Shown here: one piece after another, positions 22,985 to 31,574 of the stretch | Position numbering within the stretch: the first letter of the stretch is position 1 | Layout: each line of letters opens with the position of its first letter | DNA from: Candidatus Sungiibacteriota bacterium | GTDB taxonomy: Bacteria; Patescibacteriota; Minisyncoccia; Sungbacterales; HO2-52-23 | DNA length: 34,348 nucleotides | Reading direction: 5' to 3' | NCBI GenBank assembly: GCA_016206285.1 | Contig: JACQRW010000011.1 | Span: 1 to 34,348, forward strand | Notes under the pieces: model-generated | What the model was told of the DNA's origin: nothing | The model's database searches: none | The model's input: only the letters and a program-made list of their open reading frames with translations | Program-made: the position numbers and the translations under genes

Positions 22985-25750
22985 ATGGCAAAGTCAGCGG
23001 TAGCGAGCAGAACAGCAGGGGGAGTAAGCACGCCACGGGGGCAGGTAAAAGCAGGGGATCCGAAAAAAAGGCTGCCGGTGAAGCGGCTGTTCACCAAAGA
23101 AGGCGTACATCCGTTTGACCAGGTGGCATGGAAAAAAATCAAAGTGACCGTGCGGGGTAGCGGCATGAATACGACCACCGAGGAGCGGGAGCTTGAATTT
23201 CCCGAAACGTGGTCTGATAACGCCACGAGCATCACCGGATCCAAGTATTTCCGCGGCAGAATCGGCTCGGACGGGCGCGAAACTTCGGTGCGCCAGATGA
23301 TTGATCGCGTGGTGGGCGTGATCCGCGGCTGGGGTATCAAATTCAATTATTTTGAAAATGAACAGGAAGCGGATATTTTTGCCGCCGAGCTTTCACATAT
23401 CGTGCTGCACCAAAAAGCCGCGTTTAATTCGCCGGTCTGGTTTAATGTGGGAGTAGAAGAAGTGCCGCAGTGTAGCGCGTGCTTTATCTTGGCCGTGGAA
23501 GATACCATGGAATCCATTCTTGACTGGATCCATACCGAAGGTGTGATTTTTAAGCGCGGTTCCGGCTCCGGAGTCAATCTGTCGCCGCTCCGGTCTTCGG
23601 CTGAAACCTTGTCCGCCGGCGGCCGTTCATCAGGCCCGGTGTCGTTTATGCGCGGAGCCGATGCGGTTGCGGGTATGATCGCATCCGGCGGCTCCACACG
23701 GCGTGCGGCAAAAATGGTGGTTATGAATATAGACCATCCGGATATCATGAAGTTCATCCGCTCAAAGGCGGACGAAGAGAAAAAAGTTCATGCCCTGATT
23801 GAGTCCGGATACAATATGTATGATCTCAACGATCCGGCATGGAATTCCATCCAGTATCAAAATGCCAATAATTCCGTGCGCGTGACCGACGAGTTTATGC
23901 AGGCGGTTGAAGATGACGAGACCTTTGCCACGCGCTATATCCAGAGCGGAAAAACGGCTCAGGAATACCGCGCTCGCGATCTGATGCACGAGATTGCCAA
24001 AGCCGCATGGGAGTCCGGCGACCCGGGCATGCAATATGACACCACGATCAACCGCTGGCACACGGCGTCCAATACCGGCAGGATCAATGCGTCCAACCCG
24101 TGCAGCGAGTACATGCATCTCGATAACTCCGCATGCAACCTGGCATCCATTAATCTGCTCAAGTATCTGAAGGCGGATGGCAGTTTTGACGTAAAAAGTT
24201 TCCTGCATACGGTTGATGTGATCATCTTGGCGCAGGAAATTGTGGTGGACGGTTCGCGCTATCCGACCGAAAAGATCGCCGAAAACGCGCACAACTTCCG
24301 TCAGCTTGGCATGGGGTATGCAAATCTTGGCGCGTTGCTCATGACGTGGGGGCTTCCGTACGATTCAGAAGGCGGCCGTCATACCGCGGCTGCCATTACC
24401 GCACTCATGTGCGGAGAGGCATACCGCTATTCGACCGAGGTTGCCAAACGCATGGGACCGTTTGCCGGATATGAGGTCAATAAAGATCCCATGCTCAAGG
24501 TGATCGAAATGCACGGGACTGCCATAGGCCGGGTGCGAAAGGACCGGGTGATTGATCCTGCGATCCATGAAGCTGCCAAGAAGGCATGGGAAGACGCACT
24601 TACGCTCGGCAGACGTTACGGCGTGCGCAATTCGCAAGTAACCGTGCTTGCGCCGACGGGCACCATTGCGCTGATGATGGATTGCGCCACGACCGGCGTG
24701 GAACCGGAATTTGCCCTGGTAAAAAATAAAAAATTGGTTGGCGGCGGCACGATGAAGTTTGTAAATACATCCGTGTCCGATGCGCTCTCCAAGCTTGGAT
24801 ATGACGCTGATATGGTGGACGGCATTATCGCGCATCTTGAACGAACCGGTACCATTGAAGGCGCTCCGGGCCTGAAAGACGAGCACTTGGCTATATTTGA
24901 CTGTGCGGTAAAACCTGCGGGAGGACAGCGGGTTATTTCATGGCAGGGGCATGTAAAGATGATTGCCGCGATCCAGCCGTTTATTTCCGGCGCCATTTCA
25001 AAGACATTTAATATGTCAGCCGAAACCACGGTTGATGAAATCATGCAGGCATACATGATGGGATGGAAGCTGGGTCTGAAAGCGTTTGCCGTGTATCGCG
25101 ATGGATCAAAAGCCGCCCAGCCGCTTACCACATTCAATGCTCCCTCCGGGAAAAAAACAGAGCCGGCGCGTTCGGTGCGCCGCCGCCTGCCCGCGACTCG
25201 CCGGTCCGAAACGCACAAATTTTCCATTGCCGGACACGAGGGCTATATTACCTACAGTTTCTTCGAGGAAGGCGACTTGGCAGAGCTTTTTATCCGCATG
25301 TCAAAGCAGGGGTCAACGCTCGCGGGTCTGCTGGAGGCGCTTGGTTTGACGGTTTCCATTGCGCTCCAGTACGGGGTGCCGCTCAAAGCGCTGGTGCAGA
25401 AGTTTTCCTACTGGAGATTTGAGCCGTCCGGCTATACCGACAACCCGGACGTGCAGCTGGCGACTTCCATCACCGATTACATCTTCCGGTATCTGGCATT
25501 GCGTTTTCTTTCCGAATCGGACCTTGAAGAACTTGGCGTGCATGCGCCCGCCAAGGAGCTGGTCTCTGCAGATGCCAGGCCGGTTGAAATGGTAGAAATC
25601 AAGGAAACGAGCAGAACTACGGAAACGGTTGCCGAGATCAAGCGCGTGGTCTACGCCGACACCATTTGCCGCGCCTGCGGCGGCATGATGATCCAGACCG
25701 GCACCTGCAAAACCTGCATCCAGTGCGGGACCAGTAATGGAGGGTGTTAG
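22985..25750 (+). CDS. nrdJ: Adenosylcobalamin-dependent ribonucleotide reductase (class II)
   Basis: 921 residues. It reduces ribonucleotides to deoxyribonucleotides with a B12-derived radical. Visible motifs: NSPVWFNVG and QCSACF (Cys163, Cys166), the GSGSGVNLSPLRS and STRRAAKMVVMNIDHPDI blocks, the active-site signature NPCSEYMHLDNSACNLASINL (Cys373 for the thiyl radical, Cys384 as partner), and VTVLAPTGTIALMMDCATTGVEPEF. A C-terminal cysteine cluster from Cys895 (CRAC, CKTC, CIQC-like) re-reduces the active site. There is no ATP-cone at the N-terminus. The next gene makes the adenosylated cofactor form, so the two form a functional pair. Confidence 0.95.
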   Translation: MAKSAVASRTAGGVSTPRGQVKAGDPKKRLPVKRLFTKEGVHPFDQVAWKKIKVTVRGSGMNTTTEERELEFPETWSDNATSITGSKYFRGRIGSDGRETSVRQMIDRVVGVIRGWGIKFNYFENEQEADIFAAELSHIVLHQKAAFNSPVWFNVGVEEVPQCSACFILAVEDTMESILDWIHTEGVIFKRGSGSGVNLSPLRSSAETLSAGGRSSGPVSFMRGADAVAGMIASGGSTRRAAKMVVMNIDHPDIMKFIRSKADEEKKVHALIESGYNMYDLNDPAWNSIQYQNANNSVRVTDEFMQAVEDDETFATRYIQSGKTAQEYRARDLMHEIAKAAWESGDPGMQYDTTINRWHTASNTGRINASNPCSEYMHLDNSACNLASINLLKYLKADGSFDVKSFLHTVDVIILAQEIVVDGSRYPTEKIAENAHNFRQLGMGYANLGALLMTWGLPYDSEGGRHTAAAITALMCGEAYRYSTEVAKRMGPFAGYEVNKDPMLKVIEMHGTAIGRVRKDRVIDPAIHEAAKKAWEDALTLGRRYGVRNSQVTVLAPTGTIALMMDCATTGVEPEFALVKNKKLVGGGTMKFVNTSVSDALSKLGYDADMVDGIIAHLERTGTIEGAPGLKDEHLAIFDCAVKPAGGQRVISWQGHVKMIAAIQPFISGAISKTFNMSAETTVDEIMQAYMMGWKLGLKAFAVYRDGSKAAQPLTTFNAPSGKKTEPARSVRRRLPATRRSETHKFSIAGHEGYITYSFFEEGDLAELFIRMSKQGSTLAGLLEALGLTVSIALQYGVPLKALVQKFSYWRFEPSGYTDNPDVQLATSITDYIFRYLALRFLSESDLEELGVHAPAKELVSADARPVEMVEIKETSRTTETVAEIKRVVYADTICRACGGMMIQTGTCKTCIQCGTSNGGC

Positions 25751-25752
25751 AT

Positions 25753-26274
25753 ATGCTCTACATTTTTACCGGAAACGGAAAGGGGAAGACCACGGCGGCG
25801 TTGGGACAGGCGATGCGGGCAGTGGGGGAAGGGAAGAAAGTGCTGATGGTGCAATTTATCAAGGGGCCATGGAAATCCGGCGAGGATTTTTTGGCGACTT
25901 CGCTTGAGCCGCACTTTCGCTTAGTCAAAATGGGCAAGGGGTTTGTGGGGATTTTGGGAGACACGCTGCCGCGCGAGGAGCACGAACAGGCCGCGGACGA
26001 TGCGCTCGAATACGCGCGAAAGGAAGCGCTGACCGGCAACTGGAATCTGCTGATCCTTGACGAGATCAACAATGCTCTGCAGCTTGGGCTTCTCTTTAAA
26101 GAAGACGTGCTTGAATTTGTTGATGAGATCAAAGACAAGATCGAGCACTTGATCTTGACCGGCCGCGATGCCATCCCAGAATTAATCGAACGTGCAGATC
26201 TGGTAACCGAAATGCGCGACATCAAGCATCCCTACGCCAAAGGCATCAAAGGCAAGCGCGGGTTGGAGTATTGA
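25753..26274 (+). CDS. cobO: Corrinoid adenosyltransferase (CobO/BtuR family)
   Basis: 173 residues. The P-loop GNGKGKTTAALGQAMRA (from about residue 6), VLMVQFIKGPWKSGE and LLILDEINNALQLGL are hallmarks of the CobA/CobO/BtuR family, which moves adenosyl from ATP to cob(I)alamin. ATG 25753 is supported by GGAGGG at 25739-25744; a GTG at 25744 overlaps the nrdJ stop. It starts 2 nt after nrdJ, so both are one operon. Its product is the cofactor nrdJ needs. No other B12 genes are in the window, which suggests salvage of outside corrinoids. Confidence 0.92.
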   Translation: MLYIFTGNGKGKTTAALGQAMRAVGEGKKVLMVQFIKGPWKSGEDFLATSLEPHFRLVKMGKGFVGILGDTLPREEHEQAADDALEYARKEALTGNWNLLILDEINNALQLGLLFKEDVLEFVDEIKDKIEHLILTGRDAIPELIERADLVTEMRDIKHPYAKGIKGKRGLEY

Positions 26275-26338
26275 TTTTTATGTGGTTTTGTGGTAAATAC
26301 AATTTAAGATTTGCTGCTCTTTGAAGGGAGAAATAACC

Positions 26339-26707
26339 ATGGAGAATGCCGATTGCGAAAAAACAGTTTTTTCTGTTACCGAGCTGCGTCCAAATTTTGC
26401 GAATGTTGCTGGGCGAGCGCGATGGGCTCAGGAGCGTATAGGGATTTCGCGCAGAGGTAAGATTTTGTGGACAGTACTACCCATAGAAGACGTAGTTCGA
26501 TTACTCGGCCTTCCGTACTACAGAACAAACATTCCTTCGATGGTTACCGTTGAATCAGTGGAATATACGCGTAAATATTTAAGCGGCGTCCTTAACCGAA
26601 TAAGGAAAAGGAAGAATTTGATCACCATAGTTCTTGCTCACAAAAAACCGCACATTGTGATTATTTCTATAGAAATGATGTGTCGCTTAATGTTATCAAT
26701 AGTATAA
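26339..26707 (+). CDS. Protein with two tandem Phd/YefM-like segments, no toxin partner
   Basis: 122 residues. ATG 26339 follows AAGGGAG (26324-26330) at 8 nt. The first half (VFSVTELRPNFANVAGRARWAQERIGISRRGKILWTVLPIEDVVRLLG) reads like the N-domain of Phd/YefM antitoxins. The second half (MVTVESVEYTRKYLSGVLNRIRKRKNLITIVLAHKKPHIVIISIEMMCRL) repeats the same beta-alpha-alpha-beta pattern. It could be a fused antitoxin dimer acting as a DNA-binding repressor. No toxin gene lies beside it. The family call is by pattern only. Confidence 0.6.
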   Translation: MENADCEKTVFSVTELRPNFANVAGRARWAQERIGISRRGKILWTVLPIEDVVRLLGLPYYRTNIPSMVTVESVEYTRKYLSGVLNRIRKRKNLITIVLAHKKPHIVIISIEMMCRLMLSIV

Positions 26708-26720
26708 CAGGGCAACTTTT

Positions 26721-27500
26721 TTACTTATTCCGCTCATTTCTTACAAAAAAGTAGGTGCCGAGGGCGAGGAAGATGCTGAAAAATAACGTGATGACCAACA
26801 GATTTGTGACCGTGCCATAGAGCACGGTTTTTGCGTACTCCGGCGTACCGGCGTAGTAGACGTTTCGCACCAGATCAACGGCATAGGTGAGGGGAGTGAT
26901 GCGCGAAAGGAAAAAAAGGATTGGCGGGAGATTGTGAATGGGGTTTATGGCTCCGGCAAGAAAGAATTGTGGGAAGATGACCAGTGGAAATATCTGATTT
27001 GCGCGTCGCTGGGTGCCGAGATTGGCAAGCACAAATATGCCGAATGCGCCGCCGAGAAAACAGGCAATAATTGCTGCGGGTATGAGCGCCAACAATGTCC
27101 CAAGGGTAAGCGGGACGCCGAGAATAAGGCCAAAAACAACAATGCCGATTGCTTGCGCCAGCGAAACAAGAGATTCGCCGAGAATTTTCCCGAGAATAAT
27201 AGAGTAGCGGGAAACCGGCGCCACAAATACCGCCTGGCTGAAGTCGTTTTCCCGGTCTTCGATCAGCGAGATGACGCCTGATGCGGTTGATTGGAACAGT
27301 ACTTGTGCGAGTACACCGGTAAATATGAATGCCAGAAAATTAAATCCTGCCGTACTGCTCAAATTTGCGTCAAATGTTTTGCCGAGAATGCCGATAAACA
27401 AAAGCGGAAATACGAAGCTGATCAACAGCCGCGGCTTGTCGCGCAGAAATTTCGTAAAATCCCGGTATGCTATGGTAATGATGGCGTTGAATTCACGCAT
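26721..27500 (-). CDS. ABC-2 type transporter permease
   Basis: 259 residues with about six membrane segments. The layout (AYRDFTKFLRDKPRLLISFVFPLLFIGILG at the start, DRENDFSQAVFVAPVSRYSIILGK, and FPQFFLAGAINPIHNLPPILFFLSRITPLTYAVDLVRN near the end) is the ABC-2 exporter pattern of DrrB-like proteins. It is read after the ATPase gene on the same strand, 64 nt apart, and the two should form an exporter of unknown substrate (lipid, drug or polymer). Confidence 0.92.
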   Translation of the reverse strand: MREFNAIITIAYRDFTKFLRDKPRLLISFVFPLLFIGILGKTFDANLSSTAGFNFLAFIFTGVLAQVLFQSTASGVISLIEDRENDFSQAVFVAPVSRYSIILGKILGESLVSLAQAIGIVVFGLILGVPLTLGTLLALIPAAIIACFLGGAFGIFVLANLGTQRRANQIFPLVIFPQFFLAGAINPIHNLPPILFFLSRITPLTYAVDLVRNVYYAGTPEYAKTVLYGTVTNLLVITLFFSIFLALGTYFFVRNERNK

Positions 27501-27590
27501 AAAAGTCAGAGATTAGGTGTTAGAAATTAGAGATTAGAAAAGTTTTTTGACTACTCGCTACTCGCTACTCTCTAATTTCTTTTTGTATCA
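27501..27590. repeat. Word tract between the two ABC genes
   Basis: GATTAGGTGTTAGAAATTAG-like words (27510-27540) and CTACTCGCTACTCGCTACTC (27551-27570) fill the gap and reach into the last codons of the ATPase gene. Related words are at 903-930 and 19037-19133. Confidence 0.5.
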
Positions 27591-28506
27591 TTTCCAAATA
27601 CGCTTCTTCAAGGGTTGGATTATGGATTTTTAATACGGTGAGCGGAGTGCGGAGTTCTTTCACGATCTGATATGCGGTTTTGTTGCCAAGCGAAACCTGA
27701 AACAGATCAGCAGCGGTAAATGCAAGTCCGAGGTGGGTAAGCTCGCTTCGCAGGGCTTTGCGGTCTTTTGCGTCTATAAGCAAATATTCGGCGATCAGGC
27801 CTTTTTTTGTTTCCGCAGGCGTGCCAAGCGAAATGATTTTGCCATGGTCAATAATACAGATCCGGTCGGCGTTTTCGGCTTCGTCCAGATAGTGCGTAGT
27901 CAGAAATATAGTAGTGCGTTCTTGCGACCGCATCTGCTGCAGATACTCCCAGAGATTTTTGCGGCTGACCGGATCAAGGCCGGTGGTCGGCTCGTCGAGA
28001 AACAATATAGCCGGACGGTGCATGAGCGAGCGGATGATCTCAAGCTTGCGCCGCATGCCGCCGGAAAAAGTTTTAATCGGATCAAACAGCGCGTCCGTGA
28101 TGCCAAGCACATTCGCAAGCTCATGAACTCGTTTTTTGTATTGCTCCGGCATAAGGCCGTACCACGGCCGGAACGGGTACAGGCCGTAGAGGTTCGCATG
28201 CAGACGCACGTTTTCCTCGGCGGTAAGATTGAGATCCAAACTTGGCTGCTGAAAAATAACGCCGATGTTTTTGCGCACTGCGCTTGCGCCGCGGTCAATA
28301 TCGCGGCCGGCAATCGTGACAATTCCGGAGGTCTTGGCAAGCGTGGTGGTGAGTATGGAAATGGTCGTGGTCTTGCCTGCACCATTGGGTCCGAGCAGGG
28401 CGAAAAATTCTCCGGCATTTACAGAGAACGAGATATCATCCACCGCATTCGTATCAGCTTTGCGGTACCGCTTCACCAAATTTTTTACCTCAATAACGCG
28501 CGGCAT
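27565..28506 (-). CDS. ABC transporter ATP-binding protein (DrrA-like)
   Basis: 313 residues. Walker A GPNGAGKTT (39-46), Q-loop GVIFQQPSLD, signature FSGGMRRKLEI, Walker B ILFLDEPTTGLD and switch His in LTTHYLDEAE are all intact. The ~90-residue C-terminal extension after SLGTPAE is typical of DrrA/CcmA-type exporter ATPases. It precedes its permease in a two-gene operon. The promoter at 28516-28544 puts the RNA start about 2 nt before the ATG. Confidence 0.94.
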   Translation of the reverse strand: MPRVIEVKNLVKRYRKADTNAVDDISFSVNAGEFFALLGPNGAGKTTTISILTTTLAKTSGIVTIAGRDIDRGASAVRKNIGVIFQQPSLDLNLTAEENVRLHANLYGLYPFRPWYGLMPEQYKKRVHELANVLGITDALFDPIKTFSGGMRRKLEIIRSLMHRPAILFLDEPTTGLDPVSRKNLWEYLQQMRSQERTTIFLTTHYLDEAENADRICIIDHGKIISLGTPAETKKGLIAEYLLIDAKDRKALRSELTHLGLAFTAADLFQVSLGNKTAYQIVKELRTPLTVLKIHNPTLEEAYLEMIQKEIRE

Positions 28507-28515
28507 GATAGTGCC

Positions 28516-28544
28516 ATGCTATCAGAAACCGGCGGGTTTGTGAA
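28516..28544 (-). promoter_or_regulatory. Promoter of the ABC exporter operon (TTCACA-N17-TAGCAT)
   Basis: On the minus strand TTCACA (28539-28544) and TAGCAT (28516-28521) are 17 nt apart; the ATG is at 28506, so the leader is almost absent. Confidence 0.5.
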
Positions 28545-28558
28545 ATATGCCCATTCAT

Positions 28559-28591
28559 AAAAAACCCGTCCGGCGATGAAGCGCGAACGGG
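28559..28591 (-). terminator. Terminator of pyrD
   Basis: On the minus strand CCCGT (28587-28591) pairs with ACGGG (28565-28569) around a GC-rich loop, followed by TTTTTT (28559-28564). Confidence 0.7.
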
Positions 28592-28603
28592 CGGATAGAG
28601 GCA

Positions 28604-29890
28604 TTATGCGGCTTTGCGCCGGTAAACTGTCTCAAGAGATTGGTGTATGAGCAGTGGTCCTTCAAGAATACTTCCGCTCAACGAAAACACGGCGTGTGCG
28701 CCGATATCAAACAGAAAATGCTCCACCTGTTCGGGCGTGCGGATACCTCCGCCTCCGATGAATCCGAGCCTGGATTTTCTCCGCCGGAGAATCGCTGCCA
28801 GCACCCTGGCACGATCTTCGGCGATCGGATACAGGCCGTCTCCAGAAACGCCTCCTTGAGCTTGATCCGGAATGAAATATGTCTCCTGATCAAAAGCATT
28901 GCGCGTTTCGTGCCGAATTACGCGCGCGCGCGGGTCAGTGGTCGTGTTGAATCCGACCAGTCCGGCAAATCCGCACTTTTCGGCAATCACGATTATATGC
29001 TCAAGTTGTTCATCTGTAATACTGTTATAGGTAACAAATACTGCATCTCTTTCAGGGAGAGGTTCGTGTGGTTTTGCGGTGTTGTCCGGGGGCAGTTTGA
29101 GCAGGAGCAGGGGAGTCGGCACGCCGAATTCTTCTGCGAGCGTACCTATGCCCTCCTGAACCAGTGCGAGGAGCTCTTCAAGCCGCAGAAAGACGGCGAG
29201 CAGGCCAGGGGTATTGGGGGAACTCACGCCGATTTCAATACAGTCGCCTTTTCGTAGCAGGGGTATAAACGGTCTTGCGGCAAGGAGCAAATCCTGCGCG
29301 ATCAGGTAAAGGTAATCCGGCAAAGTCGGATCTCGCTCAACGGTAGTCCGGTTTGGGGCAACCTGGATTATTAATCGGGCGAAAAACACATGCCGCTTCA
29401 TTACTTTTTTAAGCCGCTGCGCGACGCGTTCGCAGCCGTCAGAAGGAAACCCGAGCCAATTCACGATCGTCCAGTAAGTTCTTTTGCTGCTGTCTAAGAG
29501 AGTAATAACCTCGTGCCATATTCGAAAGACACGCCATATTCTCGTCTTTTTGTTTCCGTTCTGCGGGCGCAGAGTAACTCCACCGATCGTGAGAAAGCCG
29601 GGTTCGCACATCTCATCCACTGCCGCAGCAGCTTCGGGCCAGTTTTTGAAGGCTCCTCCGGGAAATCCGAAGAAATTTGGAAGGGAAAAAGATTCTCCAG
29701 CCATGACCGGTTGGTTTGTGTACGGACTGTGATATAGCCAACGCAGAATCCAAACAAGGTGCAATCTCCATGTCCAAACTAAAAATATAGTCAGCATATC
29801 GTGGCTTTTTTCTGCGTCAATTTGGAGCGCAAAAAAAATACTTCGTATCATTTGATAGAGTACATTACCCAGCTTCATGCGGAATGGCAT
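28604..29890 (-). CDS. pyrD: Dihydroorotate dehydrogenase, class 2-like
   Basis: 428 residues from ATG 29890, chosen for the GGGAG ahead of it and because the family N-terminal helix follows. It oxidises dihydroorotate to orotate in pyrimidine synthesis, class 2 enzymes passing electrons to quinone at the membrane. Seen: LPNFFGFPGGAFKNWPEAAAAV, GFLTIGGVTLRPQNGNKKTRIWR, NWLGFPSDG, VSSPNTPGL with the catalytic-type serine, LLKLPPD, FNTTTDPR, GGVSGDGLYPIAEDRARVL and FIGGGGIRTPEQVEHFL. It is ~90 residues longer than Escherichia coli PyrD, with insertions around residues 130-160 and 205-225. The N-terminal segment (MLTIFLVWTWRLHLVWILRWL) is strongly hydrophobic. It stands alone between a promoter and a terminator. 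Confidence 0.9.
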   Translation of the reverse strand: MPFRMKLGNVLYQMIRSIFFALQIDAEKSHDMLTIFLVWTWRLHLVWILRWLYHSPYTNQPVMAGESFSLPNFFGFPGGAFKNWPEAAAAVDEMCEPGFLTIGGVTLRPQNGNKKTRIWRVFRIWHEVITLLDSSKRTYWTIVNWLGFPSDGCERVAQRLKKVMKRHVFFARLIIQVAPNRTTVERDPTLPDYLYLIAQDLLLAARPFIPLLRKGDCIEIGVSSPNTPGLLAVFLRLEELLALVQEGIGTLAEEFGVPTPLLLLKLPPDNTAKPHEPLPERDAVFVTYNSITDEQLEHIIVIAEKCGFAGLVGFNTTTDPRARVIRHETRNAFDQETYFIPDQAQGGVSGDGLYPIAEDRARVLAAILRRRKSRLGFIGGGGIRTPEQVEHFLFDIGAHAVFSLSGSILEGPLLIHQSLETVYRRKAA

Positions 29891-29941
29891 ACGGGTCTCC
29901 CTCTCAATGTATGTCAATGTGCTATTGTATATATGAAGCAT

Positions 29942-29970
29942 ATCGTATCGCACCGGTTGTGAGTCGTCAA
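29942..29970 (-). promoter_or_regulatory. Promoter of pyrD (TTGACG-N17-TACGAT)
   Basis: On the minus strand TTGACG (29965-29970) and TACGAT (29942-29947) are 17 nt apart. The leader of ~45 nt carries GAGAGGGAG ahead of ATG 29890. Confidence 0.5.
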
Positions 29971-30032
29971 TGAACATATGAATATATGGGCGGCGTGTTT
30001 TTGTGTTTTGTTTTCTGGTACACTTGCTATTG

Positions 30033-31574
30033 ATGGCGGCCATGCATTCCTCGCGGATTTTTCTTCTGGCGCTTCTTTCGCTCATTGCCGGAGTGGCGCT
30101 CCGGTCGTTTATTGCTATTCCTTATATTGTGGCGTTTGCCGGTCTACTCGCCGGATGTGCAGTATGCGCACTTGGGGTTTCTGCGCAAAATCGCAGCCGG
30201 ATGATCTCAAGTCTTATCATCGCAAGTTTCTTCATAGGCATGCTGCGTTTCGATGCGGCAACGCGCCCGAATCCCGATGCCGCCTTGCTGATCGGCAAAC
30301 CGGCAACGGTTGCCGGAACCGTATGGCTCGAACCGACATTCGGCCCACAAAGTCAGATGCTGCATATGCGCGTTTCCATAATACATGAGCGCGGTATGGT
30401 TGAGCCGTTTATGCTTCGGGCAATCGCCAAAAAATATCCCGCGTATGAGATAGGCGAAGAGCTTATCCTCTTTGGTAAGATCGGCGATCCCGCAGATAAT
30501 ACCGGCTTCCAAAGCAATGCGCCGGTGCAGGAGCCGGTCATGCTTTTCCCGCATATTGAAAAAACAGGCGCGTCCAACCAGCGGCCGATCATGCGCGGTC
30601 TTGCGCGTCTCAAACATGCGTTTGAAAAAAATATAGACGCCGCCTTGCCGGAGCCGCACGCAGCTTTCTTAAAAGGACTCTTGTTGGGTGAGCGCGCGTC
30701 TCTGCCTGCGGATCTGATCGAGAGTTTTAAAAAAACCGGCACCTCGCATATGATCGCGCTGTCGGGATATAATATTACCATTGTAGGCCGGTCGCTCGCG
30801 TCCGTGCTTGCCATGGTGGCGGTGCCGTTCTACGCGTCGTTTTGGATTGCGCTTTCAGCCATGATTCTGTTTGTCATTATGACCGGCGCTTCCGCTTCTG
30901 CCGTGCGTGCCGGCATTATTGCCGCACTTGCGCTTATTGCGCACCGCGAGGGACGGCACTACCAAATGACCAACGCGCTTGCGTTTGCGGGCGCTGCCAT
31001 GCTTATGGCTGATCCGGCATTGCTGCGTTTTGATGTCGGGTTTCAGCTCTCATTTCTTGCAACCATGGGATTAGTTTATCTTTCGCCCGGAATTGAACGG
31101 CGCTTTAAACAGTTTGCGGATTATGTTAAAAAATTTTTTGGGATGCGGCCCGTATCTGCCGCACTCAAACGGAATACAGACGAAACAACCGTGCATGTTT
31201 TTTTCACCATGAAGCGTGTACTTATCGAGACGCTTGCAGCCGAGCTTGCCGTGCTGCCGCTGCTCCTGTATCTTTTCGGGTATCTTTCTCTTATCAGTCC
31301 GTTTGCCAACATTGCCAGCCTCATGGCCGTGCCCTACGCCATGGGAGCCGGGTTTTTTACCGCACTCGCCGGGTTTTTCTCGTCAACACTGGGCAGCGTT
31401 GTCGGAGTCGCGAGCTGGCTTTTACTTGAGTACATCATGGATGCCGTGAGATTATTTGCCTCGTTTCCGTATGCAACCGTTGAGCTTGGCGCTGGCGGCA
31501 TATGGATCATAGTGTTGCTGTACGGCGTGGTTGCATGGAGACTGTATCGAAATCGAAGGTCTGTTATTTCATGA
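30033..31574 (+). CDS. comEC: ComEC/Rec2 competence channel, membrane part
   Basis: 513 residues from ATG 30033. It has two N-terminal membrane segments, an OB-like DUF4131 region (about 85-170: GTVWLEPTFGPQ...EIGEELILFGKIG), then the Competence domain with many helices, including FLKGLLLGERASLPADLIESFKKTGTSHMIALSGYNITIVG, RAGIIAALALIAHREGR and FDVGFQLSFLATMGLVYLSPGI. ComEC moves single-stranded DNA across the membrane. The usual C-terminal metallo-beta-lactamase domain is a separate gene overlapping by 4 nt. An extended -10 box (TGGTACACT) ends 8 nt before the ATG, so the mRNA is close to leaderless. Confidence 0.93.
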   Translation: MAAMHSSRIFLLALLSLIAGVALRSFIAIPYIVAFAGLLAGCAVCALGVSAQNRSRMISSLIIASFFIGMLRFDAATRPNPDAALLIGKPATVAGTVWLEPTFGPQSQMLHMRVSIIHERGMVEPFMLRAIAKKYPAYEIGEELILFGKIGDPADNTGFQSNAPVQEPVMLFPHIEKTGASNQRPIMRGLARLKHAFEKNIDAALPEPHAAFLKGLLLGERASLPADLIESFKKTGTSHMIALSGYNITIVGRSLASVLAMVAVPFYASFWIALSAMILFVIMTGASASAVRAGIIAALALIAHREGRHYQMTNALAFAGAAMLMADPALLRFDVGFQLSFLATMGLVYLSPGIERRFKQFADYVKKFFGMRPVSAALKRNTDETTVHVFFTMKRVLIETLAAELAVLPLLLYLFGYLSLISPFANIASLMAVPYAMGAGFFTALAGFFSSTLGSVVGVASWLLLEYIMDAVRLFASFPYATVELGAGGIWIIVLLYGVVAWRLYRNRRSVIS

